Position numbers and translations under genes: made by a program | Assembly: GCA_030141605.1 (NCBI GenBank) | Contig: JAQGDQ010001062.1 | Span: forward strand, 28,422 to 53,421 | Reading direction: 5' to 3' | DNA length: 25,000 nt | Source of the DNA: Tubiluchus corallicola | Taxonomy: Eukaryota; Priapulida; Priapulimorpha; Priapulimorphida; Tubiluchidae | The notes under the pieces: model-generated | Told to the model about the DNA's origin: nothing | Databases searched by the model: none | The model's input: the letters and a program-made list of their open reading frames with translations, nothing else | Part shown: positions 15,684-24,928 of the stretch, piece by piece | Position numbering within the stretch: position 1 is the stretch's first letter | Layout of the letters: each line of letters opens with the position of its first letter

Positions 15684-15972
15684 AATTGTGATTAGTTTAA
15701 ACTCTAAAATACGATAGTGTATGACAAATACTGTGTTTCAATGCACTTTAAATTTTGCCATCTAATACCTCAAGTCGTTTCAAACACGAGTAAAAAATCA
15801 TTGGATTGTGTAAAATAGTCTGTTTCTTCTTTATTTTATATGGGAAAAATCCTTAGCTATTAGTAAAGTGGCCTCGGCATATTCACATTACTGTTTTGAC
15901 TTAGAATTCCAAGTAAAAGGTCATTAAACTAAAGTATTAAATTTGAATGTTTTTTAAATTGGATGCCTAATT
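15684..15972 (+). repeat. Direct duplication, copy B (right of the LINE)
   Basis: Second copy of the 10240-10547 segment, in the same orientation, with scattered substitutions and several small deletions relative to copy A (for example about 17 bp missing after CACGAGTAAAAAA). Its first 19 bases also serve as the 5'-side target-site duplication of the LINE. Confidence 0.9.
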
Positions 15973-16495
15973 CAGAGTGAAATTTTGTTTTTGTTAAAGC
16001 ATTTTTAAACTATGTGATATATGAATAAACAATTAATACTCTTTGTTAATAGAAATAAATAAATTCTAGAAATACTTTATGTAGCAAACAGAAGCCGCGC
16101 TTTGACCTTTCTAGGTGCGTAATGCATCACGTGACTGTGTATTGGACGCTAGCGTTAAATGACGTTTGAATGACTTCATGGACTATGTTATACGTATTAG
16201 GTACGAAAGCGTATTAGGGCCATGATACCGGATTATAAAAAATCTAGTTATAACCAGATTTTTTTTATAATCGGATGGCAAAAAATTTTGTTATAGTCAG
16301 ATTTTTTATAATCGGATATCATGGCCCTAATACGCTTTCGTAGTCAGAGCATAAACGATGTGCTATAAAATTAGCAACCCACAACTTTATTAGTCAAACC
16401 ATTTTATTTAAATACATTATAGTGATGCTAGGCGAAAACACAGTTCATCCATTGCAGACATTTACTTGTTTAAACCAACTGCTCTGTTTTTTCAG
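15973..16495. other. Region upstream of CLCA-like gene 2
   Basis: AT-rich, with a hairpin element (separate entry) and CATCACGTGACTG (E-box CACGTG, about 16127-16139). The stretch CTGTTTTTTCAG (16484-16495) looks like a splice acceptor, so the ATG-bearing exon may begin at 16496 with a noncoding first exon further upstream. No TATA box can be assigned with confidence. Confidence 0.4.
16203..16341. mobile_element. Hairpin MITE with 43-bp inverted arms
   Basis: The left arm (16203-16245) starts ACGAAAGCGTATTAGGGCC; the right arm (16299-16341) is its inverse with 41 of 43 matches. TA flanks both ends (TACGAAAG and CTTTCGTA), as for Tc1/mariner-type insertions. The 53-bp centre repeats GTTATA and TATAATCGGAT pieces of the arms. 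There is no coding capacity. A transcript through it would fold into a long stem-loop. Confidence 0.8.
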
Positions 16496-16570
16496 CTTTT
16501 GCAGGAAGTTGCATGAGTTACTTGCAAGAATAAGTACCTCTACACATTAGCACGATCTTCAAAATATCCA

Positions 16571-16788
16571 ATGGCGATGAAAATATTGTTAGTTCTTTCA
16601 CTGGTATTAGCGGTAGACATTGCGCCACGTGTCCAAGCTTGCGGTAGATCATCAGTCTACCTCCTGGACAATGGCTATCGTAACGTGTTAATAGCCATTC
16701 ACGAGGATGTACCCAAAAGCAATACGTTACTTACAAGAATTCAATATGTCTTCATCGACGCTTCTCGTTATTTGTACAAAATAACAAA
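16571..16788 (+). CDS. CLCA-like gene 2, first coding exon with signal peptide
   Basis: The ATG at 16571 is chosen because it gives a hydrophobic signal peptide leading directly into the conserved NGY...AIHEDVP start; a second ATG two codons on (16577) is equally possible. The exon ends after ITK's first two bases at donor GTAAGT. A six-codon upstream open frame (16513-16533) lies in the putative 5' UTR and could dampen translation. Confidence 0.88.
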
Positions 16789-19700
16789 GTAAGTTGAAGA
16801 GTTCTTTCTGAAAACGTGCATCTTACATCTCGGCAAAGTGTAACAATTCAATTCAATTTGATTTTCTCAATAACAGTTAAAATACGTCATAATTATTTTT
16901 ACATTTGTAATGCTTCTCATTTTCGGTTTCGTTCTCTGGGTTCTCTTTTCCTCTCTTTTAGGAACGTTAATTTTTAGCAACAGCAAGAAGTCGCCAGACT
17001 TATACGAGGTCAAATTCAGTAAAATAAATAAAAAAACCGTTCCAATAATGAAAGTAAAAAATTGTGCAATAAAAGTTTTTAAGCATTAGAAATATTATAA
17101 TATAATTATCATTTTACTTTTAAAACACGAGTGCGGTATACTTTTTTCACATCACAAGACAAATTGTTCCACAGGGCCCTGATAACCGGCAAAATATTTC
17201 ATAAGGTCAGTTCTTACTCTTAGTATATCGTAGCCATTGAACTGCCTAGTATTGTACATATAAAGTGTTTTGTTTAGAGTAAATAAACTAGCAAAAATCT
17301 TAGGAAACATACTATTAAAGGGTTTGTGAATAAAACAGGTAACTTTCATACATTTGATATCATTAACTTTGAAATATTAAGCTGCTTAAATAACTATTTG
17401 TATGAGTTCTGTAATCCGAATTAGTAATAATTCTAATTAACATTTTTGTAAGTTGCTTAACCTGTCCGAAGTAGAAGCTTATGCATAATAGGGTGTGGTG
17501 AAAATAACTTTTTTATCCAATCTTTTTACAACTTTTCCTACTTTGGAGGTTTGATGTGTCACTAACATGGGTAAATTTTCATACATAAAAGTTACATAAC
17601 ATAATCAATACATAAACCCATACAATACTGTAATATTCTAAATATGGGAAGACAAAAGTATAATACAATTGTGCTATAGTCTCCCTTTTCAGTCGTCTTT
17701 GTAGTTCCTACATCGTGCTTAAAATTATGTGGTTGTTTGTACTTAAATTTCCGTTGCATTTAAATGCAGAATTCCTCTTCCTACCATTTCCACTAACACT
17801 TCCTTCTACCCTTCCTGTGTGATCTAACCTTTCTCCCAGTTCTTTTTTTGTTCACTCATCCAATCTTTTTTTATCGGGTTCACATGACAGTGAGGCTTAT
17901 ACAAGCCTTTGCTTCTCTAGCCCACTTCAGTACAATTATTCTTTTATGATAACGATAGTGTATGAAACATTACAATTTGATACAGTATGACGTAATAATT
18001 TTGATGTCACTGTGTGCTTAATGTCATTATATTGTACTGAATGTGAAAATAATAAACTAAAAAAATTTATAAAGGAAAACTGTAGCCCTATAGACATGCT
18101 GATTTTTATTCATACAAAGTAATTAGCCTAGACGCTTCTATGTATACGAATCACGCAGGGGGCAGTCTATGCTTCAATTAGTCAATTTTCCTTTTTTTCC
18201 AGACGTCGAGCATATTTTCACAGCATCACAATTCTTGTTCCTACTTCTTGGTCTAACAAGCCGTCGTACAAAGCAGCCATAAATGAATCCATTGATACTT
18301 CTGACGTACAAGTAGGAATGCTGGATAGAATAAATAACCAACCGTTTACAGTTAATCCCAATCAGTGTGGCGATACTGGACTCTATATGCATCTGACTCC
18401 AGAATATTTCATGAATGAAACTACAGCTGAACAGTACGGACCATATGCTAAAGTAAGTATTCTCAGATTCTTTATCAAATTCATGTATTATTACATTTGT
18501 TAACGTTGGTTTTATAAAAAAATTAATAATGTACTCTCTTTAATCATGGCAATTAGACAATTGTGCACGAATGGGCGCACCTACGCTGGGGTGTCTTCGA
18601 TGAGTATCCTTTACAGTCAGATGGACAATGGGCATATTTGGAAGCAAACGGAGAGTACACAGGAGTTCGTTGTAGCTTGGCACTAAAAGGTAAAAGAAAT
18701 GACGTTTTTTTCTTGGCACTAAAAGGTAAAAGAAATGACGTTTTTTTCTTGGCACTAAAAGGTAAAAGAAATGACGTTTTTTTCTTGGCACTAAAAGGTA
18801 AAAGAAATGACGTTTTTTTCTTGGCACTAAAAGGTAAAAGAGATGACGTTTTTTTCTTGGCACTAAAAGGTAAAAGAGATGACGTTTTTTTCTTGGCACT
18901 AAAAGGTAAAAGAAATGACGTTTTTTTCTTGGCACTAAAAGGTAAAAGAAATGACGTTTTTTTCTTGGCACTAAAAGGTAAAAGAAATGACGTTTTTCCT
19001 AAACCGAATTTAATTGAAATTTTAAAGCAATATTCTGCCTACTAAGAAGTACGTTTCTAACATTATGAACTTGTTAGCTCGTATTTCTGAACAAACAAAA
19101 GCATACATCAATAACTCTTTTTATTTTATTTCATTTTATTTATTTATTTACACTGTCTTCCATAGAAACTACACAAAAACGTTTCAGAAAATTACTCAAC
19201 CAGAATACAGGGTAAATTTTAGTGAAAAATGCCACGAATAAGCTGATGTTACGTTATTGGCTTACAACGTCTTTATTACATCATCTAGTTCATGATTTTC
19301 ACTAAATCATTCAGCGTTTACATGATTTACACGATTCTGTCTGTACTGAGTCTGTGTCCGAGTCTGTGTCCGAGTCTGGGTCAGAGTGAATCTGGTACAG
19401 ATTTACAAAAGTTGATCATTAGAAAGAAATGAAAACAATATAAAAATCTTTGTACAGGTGAAAAACGAAAACAATCAAATCACTTCATTTTAGTTTGTAA
19501 ATGTTTAATCTTTATCATTGCAAAAATAAGCTCATCTAAACTAAGTTGAAATTGAAAAATCCTACTCCAATTAATTTAATCTTACTTCACTTGGTGGTAT
19601 CAAACCTGTAGTGGAAATACTGGTACCAGCTATTAGATCCATTTAGCACTTCAAACAAATGAACTTTATATATGATACATACATATATAGATAGATATAG

Positions 19701-20601
19701 ATATCAAACCCTATTGATCTATCTCAGAGATCGTTTCTAGTAAGCGTCCCCAGCTCTGTATAGCATTTGTACTGCGACTAAAACCAACATTCAGTTTTTC
19801 TATTTCAGCAATGGCATGATCAGGCGTAGATTTCTCCATATTCTTAGTTCAGTTATAGTTTCTAAGGGTAACATTCTGTTATTAAATGTAAAAATAAGAA
19901 CTTTTTTCCGAAAATATAAAACTACGGCGCTGTGAGAAAAGTCTGGAATGAGATTTGTCAATCCGCAAAAAATAGCAGATCTACCACTAGATTTAAAAAC
20001 ATGCTAAAAAATCAAATTTTAAGTAAGTATCAGTGAGTAATCAAAATTTCTATCAGTATCCATCCTCACAGTAGTGGCAAAGCAGTGGTGTTATCTTAAT
20101 CAAGTTATCATAATTTTACATACTATTAATAAATAACAGTCCTTCCATCTTTTATATCATCTCATATATGAGCTTCATTCATTACATCATTTTTTTATCA
20201 TACGATTCACTTTAAATTTTCAGATTATTTCCATTACTTTTTTTTTCACTGTGTAGGACAATCTAACAAGCCCTGCTTTTTGATTGCCCGCAACACATTT
20301 ACATTCGTATATTTTTCCTGTGCGGTATTTCTTATTTGTATTATGTTAACTGAACGGCCCTTTCACTAGATATTGTACATGAAACTATTGTAAACGTGTA
20401 ATGTGAAATAAATGACTTATGAATTATAGCTATTAATACGGGTCTTACTTGTGTACTATAGGTGAATTGAAAAATATAAACACTGGTCAAACCTGCTACA
20501 TTGACCCTCGGACAAATAAACCTCCAAGTGAATGTCGCTGGGAAGATCATTCTGTTCCGCCATCATCAGCATCTTTAATGTACAGACATTATCTTAATGG
20601 G
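16571..20601 (+). CDS. CLCA family protein, N-terminal part (first four coding exons; 3' end outside window)
   Basis: Exons 16571-16788, 18203-18452, 18557-18689 and 20462-20601 join in phase to give 247 residues. CLCA proteins are secreted or membrane metalloprotease-like regulators of calcium-activated chloride currents. A signal peptide (about residues 1-23, MAMKILLVLSLVLAV, cleavage probably after RVQA) is followed by the family start NGYRNVLIAIHEDVP, then YFHSITILVPTSW, CGDTGLYMHLTPEYF and the zinc-protease motif HEWAHLRWGVFDEY (HEWAH at 160-164). A Cys-containing stretch follows (VRCS, GQTCYID, SECRW), then ASLMYRHYLNG. Both zinc-binding His residues and the catalytic Glu are present. 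The VWA and FN3 domains lie beyond the window. It is in tandem with CLCA-like gene 1. Confidence 0.92.
16789..18202. other. Intron 1 of CLCA-like gene 2
   Basis: 1.4 kb, AT-rich, with C/T-rich patches near 17770-17840. Open frames here are short and without recognised domains. I see no further repeat or gene. Confidence 0.5.
18203..18452 (+). CDS. CLCA-like gene 2, second coding exon
   Basis: Acceptor CTTTTTTTCCAG, donor GTAAGT. The first base completes a Lys codon, giving ITKRRAYFHS, the family-typical join before ITILVPTSW. Sequons NES and NET are present. It ends in phase 0 with GPYAK. Confidence 0.9.
18557..18689 (+). CDS. CLCA-like gene 2, third coding exon with HEWAH zinc motif
   Basis: Follows a 104-bp intron. 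It encodes TIVHEWAHLRWGVFDEY, then QSDGQWAYLEANGEYTG, VRCS and ALK plus one base. The donor used here (AAAAG then GTAAAAG, GT at 18690) is the first of nine identical donors made by a 36-bp tandem repeat, so the true exon end may vary by multiples of 36 bp without loss of frame. Confidence 0.88.
18676..18999 (+). repeat. 36-bp tandem repeat, nine units, spanning an exon end and splice donor
   Basis: Each unit begins CTTGGCACTAAAAG, continues GTAAAAGAAATGACG and ends in a T run. Nine units lie head to tail; units 5 and 6 share an A-to-G change (AGAGATGAC) and the last unit is cut short at CCTAAACC. The first unit contains the exon 3 end and its donor, so the other eight donors (GT at 18726, 18762, 18798, 18834, 18870, 18906, 18942 and 18978) are copies. 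As 36 is a multiple of 3, the exon frame stays open through all units, adding a 12-residue LALKGKRNDVFF each time, up to a stop at 19045. Confidence 0.97.
18690..20461. other. Intron 3 of CLCA-like gene 2
   Basis: Starts within the 36-bp repeat. Further in are an A/T-rich TTTTATTT tract (about 19110-19150), a short TGTGTCCGAGTC repeat (about 19347-19385) and an ATATAGATAGAT microsatellite (about 19668-19700). No further exon is recognised. Confidence 0.55.
20462..20601 (+). CDS. CLCA-like gene 2, fourth coding exon
   Basis: Acceptor ACTATAG, donor GTAAGT. Two bases complete a Gly codon with the previous exon. It encodes ELKNINTGQTCYIDPRTNK, SECRWEDH and SASLMYRHYLNG, which match the Cys-rich segment and the ASIMF-like stretch that follow the protease motif in CLCA proteins. 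It ends in phase 0. Confidence 0.85.
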
Positions 20602-20840
20602 GTAAGTTAGCGAATGAAGCCAATATCAATGCCATATTAAACGAGATTAAATAAGATGCCTATAATTAATTAATTCCGTAAAGCGTATAGCAGAATCCAC
20701 GTTGTTTTTGTCATCAGCTAATATCTAATGTTGGGTTTGCATTTCTTGGACCAAACAATTACAAATTTTTCTTGCAGTACGAATGAAGTGAAATAATCAG
20801 AAATAATAATCAGTTACCTACAAAAGAAGCCTTAATTACA

Positions 20841-20926
20841 TATTATTATTATCATCATCATCATCACCACCACCACCACCACCACCATCACCACCATCAC
20901 CACCATCATCATCATCATCCTCATCC

Positions 20927-20983
<57 letters not shown>

Positions 20984-21038
20984 CCACCACCACCACCACC
21001 ACCACCACCACCACCACCACCATCACCACCATCACCAC

Positions 21039-21075
<37 letters not shown>

Positions 21076-21095
21076 GTCATCATCATCATCACCAC

Positions 21096-21149
<54 letters not shown>

Positions 21150-21191
21150 TATCATTTTCATTATTATTATTATTGTTGTTGTTGTTGTTGC
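20841..21191. repeat. TCA/CCA trinucleotide microsatellite
   Basis: Blocks of ATC and ACC triplets alternate (three ACC-rich blocks, with ATC runs between) and end in ATT and GTT triplets near 21155-21190. The poly-Met/Val frame on the - strand is an artefact. Confidence 0.98.
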
Positions 21192-21385
21192 ATTATTATT
21201 AACATCATTTTATTTCGAATATACTTTACATAGGTATTTCACGAAAAAATAAGTAAAGATAATTTACATGATTAATGACGAAACAAGATAACTATAGTAA
21301 GAAAGTTTAATGGGCCTAATCAATAAGTCAGTTATACCAATAGGAACTAAATATTGCTGATAAAATATACAGGCATTACAATTTC

Positions 21386-21808
21386 TTGTTAATAAGCCTT
21401 TTCACAGGCGTATGCGCAGTTGCAGTTGCGCGTGCGTATGCGCAGTTGCAGTTGCACGTGCGCATGCGCAGTTGCTGTAGGTGAAAAGTTAAATCTAGCG
21501 CATCTTTACAACAACGTCACGTGACCTTACGTCAACGTCAACGTCACCACGTCAGTTTAGTAATTTCAGTTGTTTTATGTGGTGTTTACTTAGCTGTGCA
21601 TTAGTCTGTGTGTAGAGTGATTTACTAGCAGGATCTTGCTTGGGAACAAGAACAAATGAACTAGGTAAAATACTGGCTAGCCGTTAAAACTGTTATTATT
21701 ACAACAGCATGGGCTGCGAGGCGTTGTCAAGTGTACACAAATGCGTCGTCTGCATTACTTTTCACGATCATCATAAATCGCTGGAACTGTGAAAAGGCTT
21801 ATTAACAA
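21386..21808. mobile_element. Complete MITE-like element with 22-bp perfect inverted ends
   Basis: The left end (21386-21407, TTGTTAATAAGCCTTTTCAC plus AG) and right end (21787-21808) are exact inverses. The element is 423 bp with no long open frame. Inside the left end are three copies of a unit with ATGCGCAGTTGCAGTTGC, including the palindrome TGCGCATGCGCA (21459-21470), then CGTCACGTGACC and three ACGTCA-like words. The right half matches 1621-1868. TTAA occurs just inside both ends, so a TTAA- or TA-targeting superfamily is possible, but the palindromic context prevents a firm call. Confidence 0.8.
21459..21470. promoter_or_regulatory. NRF1-type palindrome inside the MITE
   Basis: TGCGCATGCGCA is identical to the 12-bp core at the LINE 5' end. 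It lies in a tandem series of GCGCAGTTGC units and near a CACGTG E-box (about 21520). Function is inference. Confidence 0.35.
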
Positions 21809-22323
21809 TGTTATCTAGAATTGACTGCTGTACTGTGTTTAAAATCATTAAAATCATTACTTTCTAAGCATTTGGTGCGGTCTGCCTATTGATTTCCTAT
21901 CAATCAAGGTTTTTTTCTACTGACCGCCTTGCAAAAATGTAGAACACTAAGCGTCTGTACATTTCTTTTCTACTATTGTCGCGTTATCATCATCAACTGC
22001 ATTGGTGGGTGTATTCGGTGATTTCCGTAGACAAAATGTCTTGCAATGTGGAAACGTTCTTTATGTGTGGCTTCAAAGAAGAATAAAGCACAAAAAATAT
22101 TGAAATTGATGATAGAGTTTTAAATAAGTAGAACGCTCCGAAATCGATATGGATTAGATTAACTTAAATTTATTCTACTACGAACAAACATTCTTATTTA
22201 CGACTTGCTATTATTAGTTCTAAAACCGAATGAATTGTAAAAGCGCTGGGGTACTGAGCTTGGATCTGAAACAGAAACTCAGTGACCTAGTTTCCCAAAT
22301 TGGCTTACCAAACTAATAATGAG

Positions 22324-22800
22324 ACGGCCTGGACAGGCCTATGCGTTCAGAGACTTGGACAGGCCTACGCGTTCAGAGACTTGGACAGGCCTACGCGTTC
22401 AGAGACTTGGACAGGCCTACGCGTTCAGAGACTTGGACAGGCCTAAGCGTTCAGAGACTTGGACAGGCCTACGTGTTCAGAGACTTGGACAGGCCTACGC
22501 GTTCAGAGACTTGGACAGGCCTAAGCGTTCAGAGACTTGGACAGGCCTACGCGTTCAGAGACTTGGACAGGCCTACGCGTTCAGAGACTTGGACAGGCCT
22601 ACGCGTTCAGAGACTTGGACAGGCCTAAGCGTTCAGAGACTTGGACAGGCCTATGCGTTCAGAGACTTGGACAGGCCTACGCGTTCAGAGACTTGGACAG
22701 GCCTAAGCATTCAGAGACTTGGACAGGCCTACGCGTTCAGAAACTTGGACAGGCCTAAGCGTTCAGAGACTTGGACAGGCCTACGCATTCAGAGACTTGG
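22324..22800. repeat. 26-bp minisatellite, about 18 units
   Basis: The unit contains GTTCAGAGACTTGGACAGG followed by CCTACGC. Variation is almost confined to one site: CCTACGC is the main form, CCTAAGC recurs in units 5, 8, 12, 15 and 17, and CCTATGC occurs in units 1 and 13. The period is not a multiple of 3, so the 26-residue repeat frames on the + strand are by-products. Confidence 0.97.
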
Positions 22801-22992
22801 CCTTTTCCAGAGATGACTCTTTCACAACTGACGAAAATTCTGAACGCATTTCAGCGGATTATTTATATTGGAAATTACAATAATTAGTGTTGGATGAATA
22901 GCGTTTTCACGACTTAATGGTCCTAATGGTCATCCAAATTGTACTGAGTATAAAAATTCCGTGTTTAAAAATCTATAAATATACGCGGACGC

Positions 22993-23058
22993 AACGCAGA
23001 ATCTCTGAAATCCCGAAAATTCTGATTTCCCTTGGTCCCTCGGGACAGATTCTGCGTT
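22993..23058. repeat. Small inverted repeat (12-bp perfect arms)
   Basis: AACGCAGAATCT (22993-23004) and AGATTCTGCGTT (23047-23058) are exact inverses around a 42-bp loop that itself holds GAAATC/GATTTC. A weak hairpin or remnant element end. Confidence 0.6.
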
Positions 23059-23240
23059 TCAGGCGCCCCACCCCCACCCTCTTGACACTTCTGTGCGGTG
23101 ATAGTGTCAGAAAACAGTGTGAGGTGCATCAAAGACGCAACATCATCACATTCACGTGTCGATAGCTAATTTAAGTCAAAAGCAAATCAAGAATGGATTG
23201 AGTCACCTCGTCAAGTGCGTCATTACTGGTCGATTCTGAT

Positions 23241-24928
23241 AAAAATACTTGTACAAGACAACAGGAAACAATAATAAGAGTAAAAATACTTGTACAAGCC
23301 AACAGGAAACAATAATAAGAGTAAAAATACTTGTACAAGCCAACAGGAAACAATAATAAGAGTAAAAATACTTGTACAAGCCAACAGGAAAGAATAATAA
23401 GAGTAAAAATACTTGTACAAGCCAACAGGAAAGAATAATAAGAGTAAAAATACTTGTACAAGCCAACAGGAAAGAATAATAAGAGTAAAAATACTTGTAC
23501 AAGACAACAGGAAACAATAATAAGAGTAAAAATACTTGTACAAGCCAACAGGAAACAAAAATAATAGTAAAAATACCTGTGCAAGCCAACAGGAAACAAT
23601 AATAAGAGTAAAAATACTTGTACAAGCCAACAGGAAACAATAATAAGAGTAAAAATACTTGTACAAGCCAACAGGAAACAATAATAAGAGTAAAAATACT
23701 TGTACAAGCCAACAGGAAACAATAATAAGAGTAAAAATACTTGTACAAGCCAACAGGAAACAATAATAAGAGTAAAAATACTTGTACAAGCCAACAGGAA
23801 AGAATAATAAGAGTAAAAATACTTGTACAAGACAACAGGAAAGAATAATAAGAGTAAAAATAGTTGTACAAGACAACAGGAAACAATAATAAGAGTAAAA
23901 ATACTTGTACAAGCCAACAGGAAACAATAATAATAGTAAAAATACCTGTGCAAGCCAACAGGAAACAATAATAAGAGTAAAAATACTTGTACAAGCCAAC
24001 AGGAAAGAATAATAAGAGTAAAAATACTTGTACAAGACAACAGGAAAGAATAATAAGAGTAAAAATAGTTGTACAAGACAACAGGAAACAATAATAAGAG
24101 TAAAAATACTTGTACAAGCCAACAGGAAACAATAATAAGAGTAAAAATACTTGTACAAGCCAACAGGAAACAATAATAAGAGTAAAAATACTTGTACAAG
24201 CCAACAGGAAACAATAATAAGAGTAAAAATACTTGTACAAGCCAACAGGAAACAATAATAAGAGTAAAAATACTTGTACAAGCCAACAGGAAAGAATAAT
24301 AAGAGTAAAAATACTTGTACAAGCCAACAGGAAACAATAATAAGAGTAAAAATACTTGTACAAGCCAACAGGAAAGAATAATAAGAGTAAAAATACTTGT
24401 ACAAGACAACAAGAAAGAATAATAAGAGTAAAAATACTTGTTCAAGACAACAGGAAACAATAATAAGAGTAAAAATACTTGTACAAGACAACAGGAAAGA
24501 ATAATAAGAGTAAAAATACTTGTACAAGCCAACAGGAAACAATAATAAGAGTAAAAATACTTGTGCAAGCCAACAGGAAACAATAATAAGAGTAAAAATA
24601 CTTGTACAAGCCAACAGGAAAGAATAATAAGAGTAAAAATACTTGTACAAGCCAACAGGAAACAAAAATAATAGTAAAAATACTTGTACAAGACAAAAGG
24701 AAAGAATTATAAGAGTAAAAATAGTTGTACAAGCCATCAGGAAAGAATAATAAGAGTAAAAATACCTGTACAAGCCAACAGGAAACAATAATAAGAGTAA
24801 AAATACCTGTACAAGCCAACAGGAAACAATAATAAGAGTAAAAATACTTGTACAAGCCAACAGGAAACAATAATAAGAGTAAAAATATTTGTACAAGCCA
24901 ACAGGAAAGAATAATAAGAGTAAAAATA
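23241..24928. repeat. 41-bp minisatellite, about 41 units
   Basis: The unit contains AAAAATACTTGTACAAGCC and AACAGGAAACAATAATAAG. Two sites switch repeatedly: GCCAAC/GACAAC and GAAACA/GAAAGA. Rare variants recur at exact unit multiples: TAGTTG at 23861, 24066 and 24722 (5 and 16 units apart) and ACCTGTGC at 23575 and 23944 (9 units), which points to block duplications. Each unit has the palindrome CTTGTACAAG. The - strand consensus lacks stops in all three frames, which explains the long overlapping Leu/Phe/Tyr-rich frames; none is called a gene. Confidence 0.97.

Noticed and set aside
10240-15972. Flanking 300-bp direct repeats as LTRs of a retrotransposon
   Set aside because: The internal ORFs are of non-LTR type (APE endonuclease plus RT, no integrase or protease), and the repeats lack TG...CA ends and a primer-binding site.
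18540-18971. Open frame on the - strand with 12-residue repeats
   Set aside because: Antisense image of the 36-bp array and CLCA exon 3; the + strand CLCA reading is supported by splice phases and family motifs.
20832-21161. Poly-Met/Val open frame on the - strand
   Set aside because: Translation of a TCA/CCA microsatellite.
22319-22816. 26-residue-repeat open frames (TWTGLRVQRLGQA type)
   Set aside because: The 26-bp unit is mostly stop-free, so more than one frame is open; no start context, domain or splice support.
22324-24928. CRISPR-like regular arrays
   Set aside because: Units are joined directly with no unique spacers, and the window is eukaryotic.
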